Of a stretch of DNA of 64,000 bases, positions 8,948 to 16,139 are shown piece by piece. Source of the stretch: Leptolinea sp. UBA4782 (lineage in GTDB: Bacteria > Chloroflexota > Anaerolineae > Anaerolineales > Anaerolineaceae). Location of the stretch: NCBI GenBank assembly GCA_002403095.1, contig DHHC01000013.1, positions 48,859-112,858 of the forward strand, given 5' to 3'. The notes below the pieces were generated by a model, which saw nothing but the letters and a program-made list of their open reading frames with translations, ran no database searches and was not told the DNA's origin. The number at the start of each line of letters is the position of its first letter. Positions within the stretch are counted from its first letter, which is position 1. A program made the position numbers and the translations under genes.

Positions 8948-8959
8948 GCGCAAATGCGC
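8948..8959. promoter_or_regulatory. Short dyad GCGCA-AA-TGCGC upstream of the CoADR fusion
   Basis: A perfect 5-bp inverted repeat with a 2-bp centre, 41 bp upstream of the CoADR-fusion start and within the 277-bp divergent gap (8908-9184). It could be a regulator operator (persulfide sensors often control such genes), but no regulator is encoded nearby. The rest of the gap shows only an AT-rich TATAAT at 9148-9153 before the DUF3592 gene. Confidence 0.3.
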
Positions 8960-9184
8960 AACAAATATAACCAAACTTATCCAATTTTACCCCAATCCAC
9001 CCCGCAAGGGAAAAACTGGGCAAATTCAAATCGATCCTGTCTCGCAGGTGAAAATGAGCTCGTATCATCTGGGCTTGAACATCTGTGGAACACTTTAATC
9101 ATCTACCCGGTTATTCACAAATCCTTTTCCGTGCATTGGAATAAATATATAATCTTCTAAACCTATCTTGAAAAGGGAGAGACC

Positions 9185-9646
9185 ATGGACACTTCATTAC
9201 TGGCTTTCATTGTTGTAACCCTGGCTGGTGCTGCACTGATCGTTGTGAGCATTTTGCAGAAGAACAAAGCCAAAAAAGCTGCGGAAACCTGGCTGCCCGC
9301 ATCCGGCACGATTCTCAGTTCCAGGGTGGAAACACACCGCAGCAGGGATTCAAAAGGAAACACCAGGGTGAGCTACCGCCCAGTGGTGAATTACCAGTAC
9401 CATGTGATGGGACAAAGTTTTGACGGAAACCGGATCGGCTTCAGCAGCGGAAGTTATGGTTCGGCGAAAGCTGAAAAATTAATTGCCCCTTACCCGGCGG
9501 GAGCACAGGTCAATGTGTTCTATGACCCTTCTGACCCCGCCAAAGCCGTCCTTGAAACCAAGGATCTCAGCGGCAGCACATTGACCATTGTGGGGGTCAT
9601 CCTCCTGGTCCTGGGTGTGTTTGGTCTCGTTATTAACCTGATATAA
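9185..9646 (+). CDS. DUF3592 domain-containing membrane protein
   Basis: A 153-residue protein. An N-terminal membrane helix (~residues 5-25) leads into a soluble beta-rich middle with Trp-Leu-Pro-Ala-Ser-Gly-Thr-Ile (~36-43), Tyr-Arg-Pro-Val-Val-Asn-Tyr-Gln-Tyr (~63-71) and Tyr-Asp-Pro-Ser-Asp-Pro (~112-117), the usual DUF3592 landmarks. A C-terminal membrane helix (~133-152) follows. The biochemical function of DUF3592 is unknown. The start ATG at 9185 is preceded by AAAAGGGAGAGACC, a good Shine-Dalgarno. The gene stands alone, with a TATAAT-like -10 at 9148-9153. Confidence 0.85.
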   Translation: MDTSLLAFIVVTLAGAALIVVSILQKNKAKKAAETWLPASGTILSSRVETHRSRDSKGNTRVSYRPVVNYQYHVMGQSFDGNRIGFSSGSYGSAKAEKLIAPYPAGAQVNVFYDPSDPAKAVLETKDLSGSTLTIVGVILLVLGVFGLVINLI

Positions 9647-9757
9647 GGACTGATTCGCACGCAACCGGGATGGTTCCTGAAGATACACCGTCTGTAGACC
9701 AGCAGCTCAGCTGGCTGCCTGATATTCACTGTTCTTACATACCTGCCTGGTAATCCT

Positions 9758-9786
9758 TTTACCTGGTTGACAGGCTATGCTATCAT
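9758..9786 (+). promoter_or_regulatory. Sigma70-type promoter for the dCMP deaminase gene
   Basis: -35 TTTACC and -10 TATCAT are separated by 17 bp and end 20 bp before the ATG at 9807, whose Shine-Dalgarno is AAGGAGAG. Spacing and position fit a primary sigma-factor promoter. Confidence 0.5.
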
Positions 9787-9806
9787 TATGCCAAGGAGAG
9801 ACAACC

Positions 9807-10247
9807 ATGCGGCCTGATTGGGATTCCTACTTTATGAAGATCGCTTATGCAGTTTCCGAGCGTAGTACCTGTGATCGGGCATTTGTGGGATGTGTGCTGG
9901 TACTTGACAAGCGTATCCTGACCACCGGGTTCAATGGTTCCCCGAAGGGGCAGCCCCATTGCGACGAGATCGGCCACCTGATGGTCGAAGGCCACTGCGT
10001 GCGCACCATTCATGCCGAAACGAATGCGATCATCCAGGCTGCCCTGCACGGCGTTTCCACCCGCGGCTGCACCTGTTATGTGACCCATTTCCCTTGCATC
10101 AACTGCACCAAAGCCCTGATCAATGCCGGTATCACCCGCCTGGTGTACCACGTTGCTTACCGTCAGGATGAGAACGCACTCGAATTCCTCCGCACGGCAA
10201 ATATCGAGTTAAAACAGCTCGACTACAAACAAAACCAGGATACATGA
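9807..10247 (+). CDS. Deoxycytidylate (dCMP) deaminase, ComEB-like
   Basis: A 146-residue zinc-dependent cytidine-deaminase-fold enzyme. The N-terminus Arg-Pro-Asp-Trp-Asp-Ser-Tyr-Phe-Met is typical of the dCMP deaminase family. The catalytic zinc site is His-Ala-Glu-Thr-Asn-Ala (~residues 68-73) with Pro-Cys-x-x-Cys (~96-100). Asn-Gly-Ser-Pro (~42-45) is the conserved nucleotide-binding loop. The enzyme deaminates dCMP to dUMP, feeding thymidylate synthesis. The start is ATG 9807 with AAGGAGAG upstream; a longer frame from 9777 lacks a ribosome-binding site. The 93-bp gap to pfkA has no obvious terminator, so read-through is possible. Confidence 0.92.
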   Translation: MRPDWDSYFMKIAYAVSERSTCDRAFVGCVLVLDKRILTTGFNGSPKGQPHCDEIGHLMVEGHCVRTIHAETNAIIQAALHGVSTRGCTCYVTHFPCINCTKALINAGITRLVYHVAYRQDENALEFLRTANIELKQLDYKQNQDT

Positions 10248-10339
10248 CCCGGCATTTTTTACTTTGGACAACATGCAATAAATCCTGTCACATACCAGGC
10301 CGGACCATGATTTCCGTTCTGTAGTAAAGGAGCAGTCCT

Positions 10340-11470
10340 ATGACGAAATATATTGGTGTACTCACTGCCGGGGGAGACACGCCCGGATTAAATGCTGCTT
10401 TACGGGGTTTAGGAAAAGCAGCCCTGGAAGTTTATGGCATGCAGGTGGTCGGATTTTATGACGGCTTCAGAGGGCTGATGCAGGATCGCACTTTGCGCCT
10501 GGAAGCCAGCAACCTTTCCGGCATCCTCACCCTGGGAGGAACCATCCTGGGCACCAGCCGTGATAAACCGAAAAGCATGCCGGTAGGCGGACAACTGCTG
10601 GATATGACAAATTCGATGATCGACACCTACCAGCGCCACCACCTGGATGCGCTGGTGTGCCTGGGCGGCGGCGGCACCCAGAAGAGTGCCTACCACCTGG
10701 CACAGCATGGGCTGAACATCATCGCCCTTCCCAAAACCATCGATAACGATATTGCCAAGACCGACCAGTCATTCGGGTACGACACCGCCCTGAGCATTGC
10801 TACCGAAGCAATTGACCGGCTGCACAGCACCGCCCACAGCCATCACCGCATCATTGTGGTTGAGATTATGGGGCACAATGCCGGCTGGCTGGCGCTCGGA
10901 GCCGGCCTGGCTGGCGGTGCAGACGTGATCCTCATCCCGGAAATACCATACGACACAGAGATCGTGGCAGAAGCCATCCTCAACCGCAACCGCAGCGGGA
11001 AACGCTTCAGTATCGTTGCGGTAGCAGAAGGCGCTATGACCAAAGAGGATGCCCGGCTGCTGGCTCAAGAACTGGAAAAGAGAAAAGAAAGTAAAAATCT
11101 AAAGGATGCAGCAGCCCCGCTGACTCCCGGCGCTGTGCTGGGCGAAGAAGCCATGCCCGGCAGCATCCGGACACTGAAACTTGCCGCTCGGCTGGAAGAA
11201 TTGACTGGACTGGAGTCGCGTATCACCATCCTGGGGCATTTGCAGCGCGGCGGAACCCCGTCTGCTTACGACCGACTGCTGGCCACCCGGCTCGGAACAG
11301 CCACCGCAGGGTTGATCAATGAGGGTGTATTTGGTGTGATGGTTGCGGTAAGAGGTGACGGCAGCAAACCGGTTCCGCTGGAAAAAGTCGTCGGCAGGCG
11401 CCGCCTGGTACCGCAAGACCACCCCTGGCTGGAAAGCGCCCGCAAAGTGGGCACCTGCCTGGGAGATTAG
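10340..11470 (+). CDS. pfkA: 6-phosphofructokinase, PfkA family (group III-like)
   Basis: A 376-residue phosphofructokinase with the N-terminal Thr-Ala-Gly-Gly-Asp-Thr-Pro-Gly-Leu-Asn nucleotide loop (residues 9-18), Gly-Gly-Gly-Gly-Thr (109-113) and the fructose-6-phosphate site Pro-Lys-Thr-Ile-Asp-Asn-Asp (131-137). It phosphorylates fructose 6-phosphate in glycolysis. The phosphoryl-donor signature is mixed: Gly at the position equal to E. coli Gly104 suggests ATP, while Lys at the position of Gly124 is shared with PPi-using enzymes. The Asp103 equivalent is Gly, and the usual Met-Gly-Arg block reads Met-Gly-His-Asn-Ala-Gly-Trp. The start ATG has AAAGGAG upstream. A strong terminator follows at 11600. 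Confidence 0.9.
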   Translation: MTKYIGVLTAGGDTPGLNAALRGLGKAALEVYGMQVVGFYDGFRGLMQDRTLRLEASNLSGILTLGGTILGTSRDKPKSMPVGGQLLDMTNSMIDTYQRHHLDALVCLGGGGTQKSAYHLAQHGLNIIALPKTIDNDIAKTDQSFGYDTALSIATEAIDRLHSTAHSHHRIIVVEIMGHNAGWLALGAGLAGGADVILIPEIPYDTEIVAEAILNRNRSGKRFSIVAVAEGAMTKEDARLLAQELEKRKESKNLKDAAAPLTPGAVLGEEAMPGSIRTLKLAARLEELTGLESRITILGHLQRGGTPSAYDRLLATRLGTATAGLINEGVFGVMVAVRGDGSKPVPLEKVVGRRRLVPQDHPWLESARKVGTCLGD

Positions 11471-11599
11471 CGGACCTGTCTGGCAGGCTATTTTTCGTTA
11501 TGCTGGAGAAGCTTGCGGCCGGAGGATTTCACATTGGATTTTCAGGGTGACAGCATTTAATGTGGATCTACGCAAATTAGAATTACTACTTGGGTAAAT

Positions 11600-11637
11600 A
11601 ACGAAACTGGTCATCAGGTGTGACCAGTTTCGTTTTA
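11600..11637. terminator. Bidirectional rho-independent terminator between pfkA and the peptide ABC operon
   Basis: A perfect 14-bp stem (AACGAAACTGGTCA/TGACCAGTTTCGTT) with a 7-nt loop. It is followed by TTAAG on the plus strand and by TATTTACCC on the minus strand. It lies 130 bp after pfkA and 23 bp beyond the stop of the convergent dppF-like gene, so it can serve both. Confidence 0.85.
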
Positions 11638-11659
11638 AGGAATTCAGATTGGGATTACT

Positions 11660-12682
11660 TCACTGAATAAAATCTTTGGCAAAATGGCAGGCAACCTGGT
11701 GCCCGGGGAATAATTCGCGCAATTCCGGCTCTTCCTGCGAACAGATCTCTTTCGCAAACGGGCAGCGCGGGTGGAACCGGCAGCCGGACGGCGGGTGGAT
11801 CGGATTGGGAATCTCGCCGCTTGGCATGGGCGTGGAACGGCGATCATGCGGGTTGGGCACCGGCACCGCTGCCATCAGCGCTTGCGTGTAAGGGTGGAGC
11901 GGCTGGGAGTAGACATCCCGCAGCCTGCCCATTTCCATCATCTTGCCCAAATATAGGATCCCAATATCATCGCAGATGTACTTTGCGGTCGCCAGGTCAT
12001 GCGTGATGAAGATATAGGTCAGGTTGAATTCCTTTTTTAGCTGGATCATCAGGTCCAGCAGCAGTGAACGCACGCTGACATCTGCCATGGCAATCGGTTC
12101 ATCAGCCAGCACGAGGTCTGGCTTGGTGATTAATGCCCGGGCAATCACAACCCTCTGGCGCTGCCCACCGGAGATCTGCTGCGGGAACTTGTTAAAGTAA
12201 AACCTGGCAGGACTCAAGCCCACCTTTTCCATCATATCCAGCACCATATCGCGGTGCTGGTCAGCCATTTCGGGGTAGTGGATCCTGAGAGGCTCCATTA
12301 CCTGTGAACCGAGTGACATGCGGGGGTTGAGCGATGCCAGCGGGTCCTGGAAGATGACCTGCATGCGGCGGCGCAGCTTGCGCAGCTCTTCAGCATTCAA
12401 GCTGGAAAGGTTGATGCCATCGAAGAACACCTCCCCTTCAGTAAGTTTCTCAAGCCCGATGGCAACCCTGCCAATGGTTGTCTTGCCGCTGCCGCTTTCG
12501 CCCGCCAAACCGAGAACACCACCGCGCGGGATCTTGAAGCTGACCCCGTCTACAGCCCGGACGTAATCCAACTGCTTGGCAAAAATCTGGTCGATCACAC
12601 TGGTCTGTACCGGGAACCATTTCTTCAGGTTCCTGACCTCTACCAGGAACTCATTGTGTTCATCTAAAGCTGCTTTACTCAT
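11660..12682 (-). CDS. Peptide/nickel-type ABC transporter ATP-binding protein (DppF/OppF-like)
   Basis: A 340-residue ABC ATPase. Walker A is Gly-Glu-Ser-Gly-Ser-Gly-Lys-Thr-Thr (~residues 60-68), the signature Ile-Ser-Gly-Gly-Gln-Arg-Gln-Arg (~169), and Walker B ends in Leu-Ala-Asp-Glu-Pro (~194). The oligopeptide-type C-terminal extension contains Cys-Arg-Phe-His-Pro-Arg-Cys-Pro, followed by a further Cys (~residue 310), matching the iron-sulfur-like Cys cluster of Opp/Dpp ATPases. Its ATG overlaps the dppD stop by 4 bp. It powers import through the two permeases upstream. As the last gene of the operon, it is followed by the terminator at 11600. Confidence 0.94.
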   Translation of the reverse strand: MSKAALDEHNEFLVEVRNLKKWFPVQTSVIDQIFAKQLDYVRAVDGVSFKIPRGGVLGLAGESGSGKTTIGRVAIGLEKLTEGEVFFDGINLSSLNAEELRKLRRRMQVIFQDPLASLNPRMSLGSQVMEPLRIHYPEMADQHRDMVLDMMEKVGLSPARFYFNKFPQQISGGQRQRVVIARALITKPDLVLADEPIAMADVSVRSLLLDLMIQLKKEFNLTYIFITHDLATAKYICDDIGILYLGKMMEMGRLRDVYSQPLHPYTQALMAAVPVPNPHDRRSTPMPSGEIPNPIHPPSGCRFHPRCPFAKEICSQEEPELRELFPGHQVACHFAKDFIQ

Positions 12683-13692
12683 GCTGCCACCTCTATCTTT
12701 TTGGTGGTTTTATCCGGGTGGTTTTCATACAACCAGCACTTCACAAACCGGCCGCGAGCGACCTCCTGGAATTGCGGTTCAATGGTTTCGCAAATTGGCA
12801 TGGCTTTCGGGCAGCGCGGGTGAAAGCGGCAGCCCTTCGGCGGGTGGGTGAGGTTGGGCGGCTCACCCCCCATTTTATATAATTCCTCACGCTCATCCAG
12901 TTTGATATTCGGGACGGAGGAGAGCAACCCGTAAGTGTAAGGATGAAGCGGATTGTCGAAGATCTTTTCAACCGTGCCAAGTTCAACCAAATGCCCGGCA
13001 TACATCACGGCCACCCGGTCTGAGATCTCAGCTACCAGGGCGATATTGTGGGTAATTACCAGTAAGGTTACCCCGAATTCATCACGGATCTCTTTCAACT
13101 GATCCACCAGCTTGGCTTCTACGATCACATCCAGGGATGTGGTTGCTTCATCAGCCACAATCAGGTTGGCGTTCAACACCAGTCCAAGGCCGATCATGAC
13201 GCGCTGGCGCATGCCGCCCGAGAGTTGGTGCGGATAATTCTTCATGCGCTGTTTTTGAATGCCAAGCCGTTCCATCAGCGTGTTGGACCTTCCCAGGGCA
13301 TCGCTGGGCTTTGTTTTCGGTTCATGCACCTGGATGGCTTCGACCAGGTGCTCATCCACCCGTTGAACCGGGTTAAGGGATGTCATCGGGTCCTGGAAGA
13401 TCATGCTTATCTTACGCCCGCGGAAATCCCGCATCTGGTTCTCATCATAGGTCATGATGTCTTCACCATCAAAAATGAGCTTGCCGCTGCTGATCCGTCC
13501 GGGAGGTTGGATCATTCGCATTAAAGCCTTGCCCATGGTGCTCTTTCCGCAGCCGGATTCACCCACCAGCCCCAGGATCTCCCCCTTAAGAATATCGAAA
13601 GAAACCCCTTCCACAGCGCTGACAGGGCCCAGCCGGGTCTCGTAAGTGACGGATAGGTCTTTGATCTGCATTAATACTTCTTTTTCAGCCAT
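12679..13692 (-). CDS. Peptide/nickel-type ABC transporter ATP-binding protein (DppD/OppD-like)
   Basis: A 337-residue ABC ATPase with Walker A Gly-Glu-Ser-Gly-Cys-Gly-Lys-Ser-Thr, signature Leu-Ser-Gly-Gly-Met-Arg-Gln-Arg, Walker B ending Ala-Asp-Glu-Ala-Thr and the Opp-type C-terminal Cys-Arg-Phe-His-Pro-Arg-Cys-Pro block. Start ATG 13692 is chosen because it falls 4 bp after the permease stop with GGAG 10 nt upstream; a longer frame to 13743 would run backwards into the permease gene. It forms a heterodimer with the DppF-like protein in family members. The 4-bp ATGA overlap with dppF shows translational coupling. Confidence 0.94.
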   Translation of the reverse strand: MAEKEVLMQIKDLSVTYETRLGPVSAVEGVSFDILKGEILGLVGESGCGKSTMGKALMRMIQPPGRISSGKLIFDGEDIMTYDENQMRDFRGRKISMIFQDPMTSLNPVQRVDEHLVEAIQVHEPKTKPSDALGRSNTLMERLGIQKQRMKNYPHQLSGGMRQRVMIGLGLVLNANLIVADEATTSLDVIVEAKLVDQLKEIRDEFGVTLLVITHNIALVAEISDRVAVMYAGHLVELGTVEKIFDNPLHPYTYGLLSSVPNIKLDEREELYKMGGEPPNLTHPPKGCRFHPRCPKAMPICETIEPQFQEVARGRFVKCWLYENHPDKTTKKIEVAA

Positions 13693-13696
13693 ATGC

Positions 13697-14959
13697 TTAC
13701 TGCTCCGCAAGACGGGGATTGAGGATTTCGGACAGGCTTTCACCCAGCATGCTGAAGGAAAGCGTAACCAGGGTCACCATCAGGCCGGGGAAGGTGATCA
13801 GCCACCATGCCCGCCGCACGTAGTCCTGCCCGCGCGCCAGGTCGATGCCCCAGTCAGGTGTGTCTGGTGGCAGCCCAAATCCGAGGAAGCTCAATCCAGC
13901 TTCTGTTAAGATAGCATCACCAACGTTTACTGAAAAAATGATTACCACCGAAGGAATCACATTCGGAAAAATGTACTTGGTCAGGATCGTCAACCGGCTG
14001 GCGCCCATGCTCCGGGCAGCCTCAACATACAGTTCCTCTTTCACCTGCAACGTCTGCCCGCGCACGATCCGGAAATAGGTTGGCACATACAAAACCGCAA
14101 TCGATACGATGATGTTCATAATCCCCGGACCCAGAACAGCGGCTATGGTGATCGCCAGAATCAAGCCGGGGAATGAGTACAGGCTGTCCATCAACAGGGT
14201 GAGCACCCTGTCTAGCGGTCCGCCAATAAAACCGGAGAGCAGCCCGAGGGGCACTCCAAAAATGAATGAAACCAGGGCAGAGCTGAGACCAACAATTAAG
14301 GCAATGCGGGTGCCCCAAATGATGCGGCTGAAAATATCCTGGCCGATCTGATTGGTGCCCATAAAAAAGCCTTTACTGCCTTGCTCGCGCAGCGTGCCGG
14401 CAACCTGCAAGTTCGGGTACGGCTCCAGGGCATCTCCCAGCACATCAGGCGCAACGATAAAGCCATCCAGGTCGCCTGCATCCAGGGCAGCCAGGCCTTC
14501 TTCGAGGGTTTCGTAACGCCGCTGGCGGGGTTGGTAACGTACCCCTTCGGGTGCCTCATCGTTAAGCTCTGTCAGGACCTCGCGTACTGCCTGACTGGCA
14601 GGGCTGCCGACAATAAAACCAATGTTGTTCTTTTTATCTGCAATATCCACCAGGGTGATCTCGCCCCTGTCAACCGTAGAGACAAGAATATACTCTGAAG
14701 GCACATCTCCTGGTGCCAGCAGGGAAGGGCCTACCTCTGCCCGGGGGTCGTACGGGGCAAACCACTGCGGGAAAACGCCAATTGCAATAATGAAGACCAG
14801 CAGCATAGCACTGATTGCCACAAACCACCAGTCGCCGCCGTACCATTTACGTGAAAGAAACAGCTTGCGGACAAAACCAACCCTGTCCAGGTCAAGCATC
14901 CAGGCAGGAACTTCGGCTGCCGTTGATGGTTGTGCGTTGGGTTCTTTTTCAGGTTTCAT
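13697..14959 (-). CDS. Peptide-type ABC permease (DppC-like) with a ~115-residue periplasmic insertion resembling a solute-binding lobe
   Basis: A 420-residue permease; DppC proteins are usually 280-310. After TM1 (~44-64) and the conserved Ala-Pro-Tyr-Asp-Pro (68-72), the normal link to Gly-Thr-Asn-Gln-Ile-Gly-Gln-Asp (201-208) is interrupted by residues ~84-198. The insert reads like lobe II of a type-II periplasmic binding protein: a Gly-Phe-Ile-Val-Gly-Ser-Pro-Ala-Ser-Gln-Ala-Val loop and helix (~114-125), then Tyr-Glu-Thr-Leu-Glu-Glu-Gly-Leu-Ala-Ala-Leu-Asp-Ala-Gly-Asp-Leu-Asp-Gly (149-166) before a strand. The rest is a canonical BPD_transp_1 domain with the EAA loop Glu-Ala-Ala-Arg-Ser-Met-Gly-Ala. 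It is third in the operon, between dppB and dppD. Insert function is unknown. Confidence 0.88.
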   Translation of the reverse strand: MKPEKEPNAQPSTAAEVPAWMLDLDRVGFVRKLFLSRKWYGGDWWFVAISAMLLVFIIAIGVFPQWFAPYDPRAEVGPSLLAPGDVPSEYILVSTVDRGEITLVDIADKKNNIGFIVGSPASQAVREVLTELNDEAPEGVRYQPRQRRYETLEEGLAALDAGDLDGFIVAPDVLGDALEPYPNLQVAGTLREQGSKGFFMGTNQIGQDIFSRIIWGTRIALIVGLSSALVSFIFGVPLGLLSGFIGGPLDRVLTLLMDSLYSFPGLILAITIAAVLGPGIMNIIVSIAVLYVPTYFRIVRGQTLQVKEELYVEAARSMGASRLTILTKYIFPNVIPSVVIIFSVNVGDAILTEAGLSFLGFGLPPDTPDWGIDLARGQDYVRRAWWLITFPGLMVTLVTLSFSMLGESLSEILNPRLAEQ

Positions 14960-14990
14960 AAATATTTACTCAATAATTGCTTCATAATGC

Positions 14991-16013
14991 TTAGTAGCGG
15001 ATGCGCGGGTCAATGAACGCATACAGGATGTCCATCAGCAGGCTTACCGCCGCCACAAACAGGGCAAAAACTGCAATTGTTGCCTGAACTGCGGTGTAAT
15101 CGCGCAGCTGGATACGCTCGACCAGATAGCGCCCCACCCCTGGCCAGGAGAAAGTCGTCTCCGTCAGCACCGCTCCAGCCAGCAGGATGGCAAACTGCAG
15201 CCCAAGCAGCGTCAAGATCGGGATGAATGTGTTGCGCAACGAATGCCTGTATGCCAGGCGCCTTTCCGGTAGACCGCGCGCCCTGCCCGCTGTGATGAAA
15301 TCGGACTGCAGCATCTCGATCATGTTCACACGGGTCAGGCGCACAAATACCCCGGATAATGCCAGACCAAGCGTAACCGATGGCAGCACCAGGTGCATTA
15401 AGACCGAACCTAATGCCTTCCAGTTCTGTGCAAGGATCGCATCGATGACATAAAAGTGGGTCCGGCTTTCAAAAGTTGTCATCATCAATGTGTCCATCCT
15501 GCCGGCTAGCGGAAATACGGGCAGGCGGACTGAAAAAAGGATCTGAAAAATCAATCCCATAAAGAAGACCGGGATTGAGTAAGCCACAATACTCATCAAC
15601 CGGATTACATAATCCACCGGTTTCTTGCGGTTTTTGGCAGCATAAGCGCCAGAAAAAATGCCGATTACTGCGGTAATAGCGATAGCTGGGATGGTGAGCT
15701 CAATGGTTGCCGGCATGCGCTCTCCAAGCTCATCCAGGATCGGGCGTTCTCCCTGGGTGAGGGCTGTTCCAAAATCAAGCGTAACCATATCCCACAGAAA
15801 GTCAAAATATTGCACATATAAAGGCCGGTTCAAACCGAGGCGTTCACGCAGGGCGTTTGCCTGTTCCTCGCTCACCCGCGGTCCCAGTTGTGAACGAATG
15901 GGATCACCGGGAAGAATCCTCATGATAAAAAAGATCATCGTCACAAGAATCAACACCATGGGAATGGTCAATAACACGCGGGTGATTATGAACCTTCGCA
16001 AAGAAGCCGACAT
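14991..16013 (-). CDS. Peptide-type ABC transporter permease (DppB-like)
   Basis: A 340-residue inner-membrane permease with six helices. It has the DppB N-terminus (cytoplasmic Arg-rich start, TM1, then Leu-Pro-Gly-Asp-Pro at ~34-38), a Leu-Gly-Leu-Asn-Arg-Pro-Leu-Tyr-Val-Gln-Tyr block (~58-68) and the EAA-like loop with Ala-Arg-Ala-Arg-Gly-Leu-Pro. DppB and DppC form the translocation pore. The start ATG has GGAG 9 nt upstream. The upstream gap contains a strong GC-rich hairpin after the binding-protein gene, a layout that usually lowers permease expression relative to binding protein. It is second in the operon. Confidence 0.94.
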   Translation of the reverse strand: MSASLRRFIITRVLLTIPMVLILVTMIFFIMRILPGDPIRSQLGPRVSEEQANALRERLGLNRPLYVQYFDFLWDMVTLDFGTALTQGERPILDELGERMPATIELTIPAIAITAVIGIFSGAYAAKNRKKPVDYVIRLMSIVAYSIPVFFMGLIFQILFSVRLPVFPLAGRMDTLMMTTFESRTHFYVIDAILAQNWKALGSVLMHLVLPSVTLGLALSGVFVRLTRVNMIEMLQSDFITAGRARGLPERRLAYRHSLRNTFIPILTLLGLQFAILLAGAVLTETTFSWPGVGRYLVERIQLRDYTAVQATIAVFALFVAAVSLLMDILYAFIDPRIRY

Positions 16014-16043
16014 AAGAAAAACTCCAAAAACACTGGTTTAGCA

Positions 16044-16067
16044 GGGGGCACGGTCTCCCGTGCCCCC
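16044..16067 (-). promoter_or_regulatory. Intercistronic hairpin between the binding-protein and dppB genes
   Basis: A perfect 10-bp stem (GGGGGCACGG/CCGTGCCCCC) with a 4-nt TCTC loop and no T-run after it, 72 bp past the binding-protein stop. Such structures typically protect the 3' end of the binding-protein message and attenuate permease expression. The malE-like operon at 55.6 kb has an equivalent hairpin at 56960. Confidence 0.7.
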
Positions 16068-16139
16068 AATTCAATTCTCTTGCGGGCGCCTTCCAGAATA
16101 TTGCCGGAAGACACCCCTTCTGCAAAAAGCGATGTTCTG

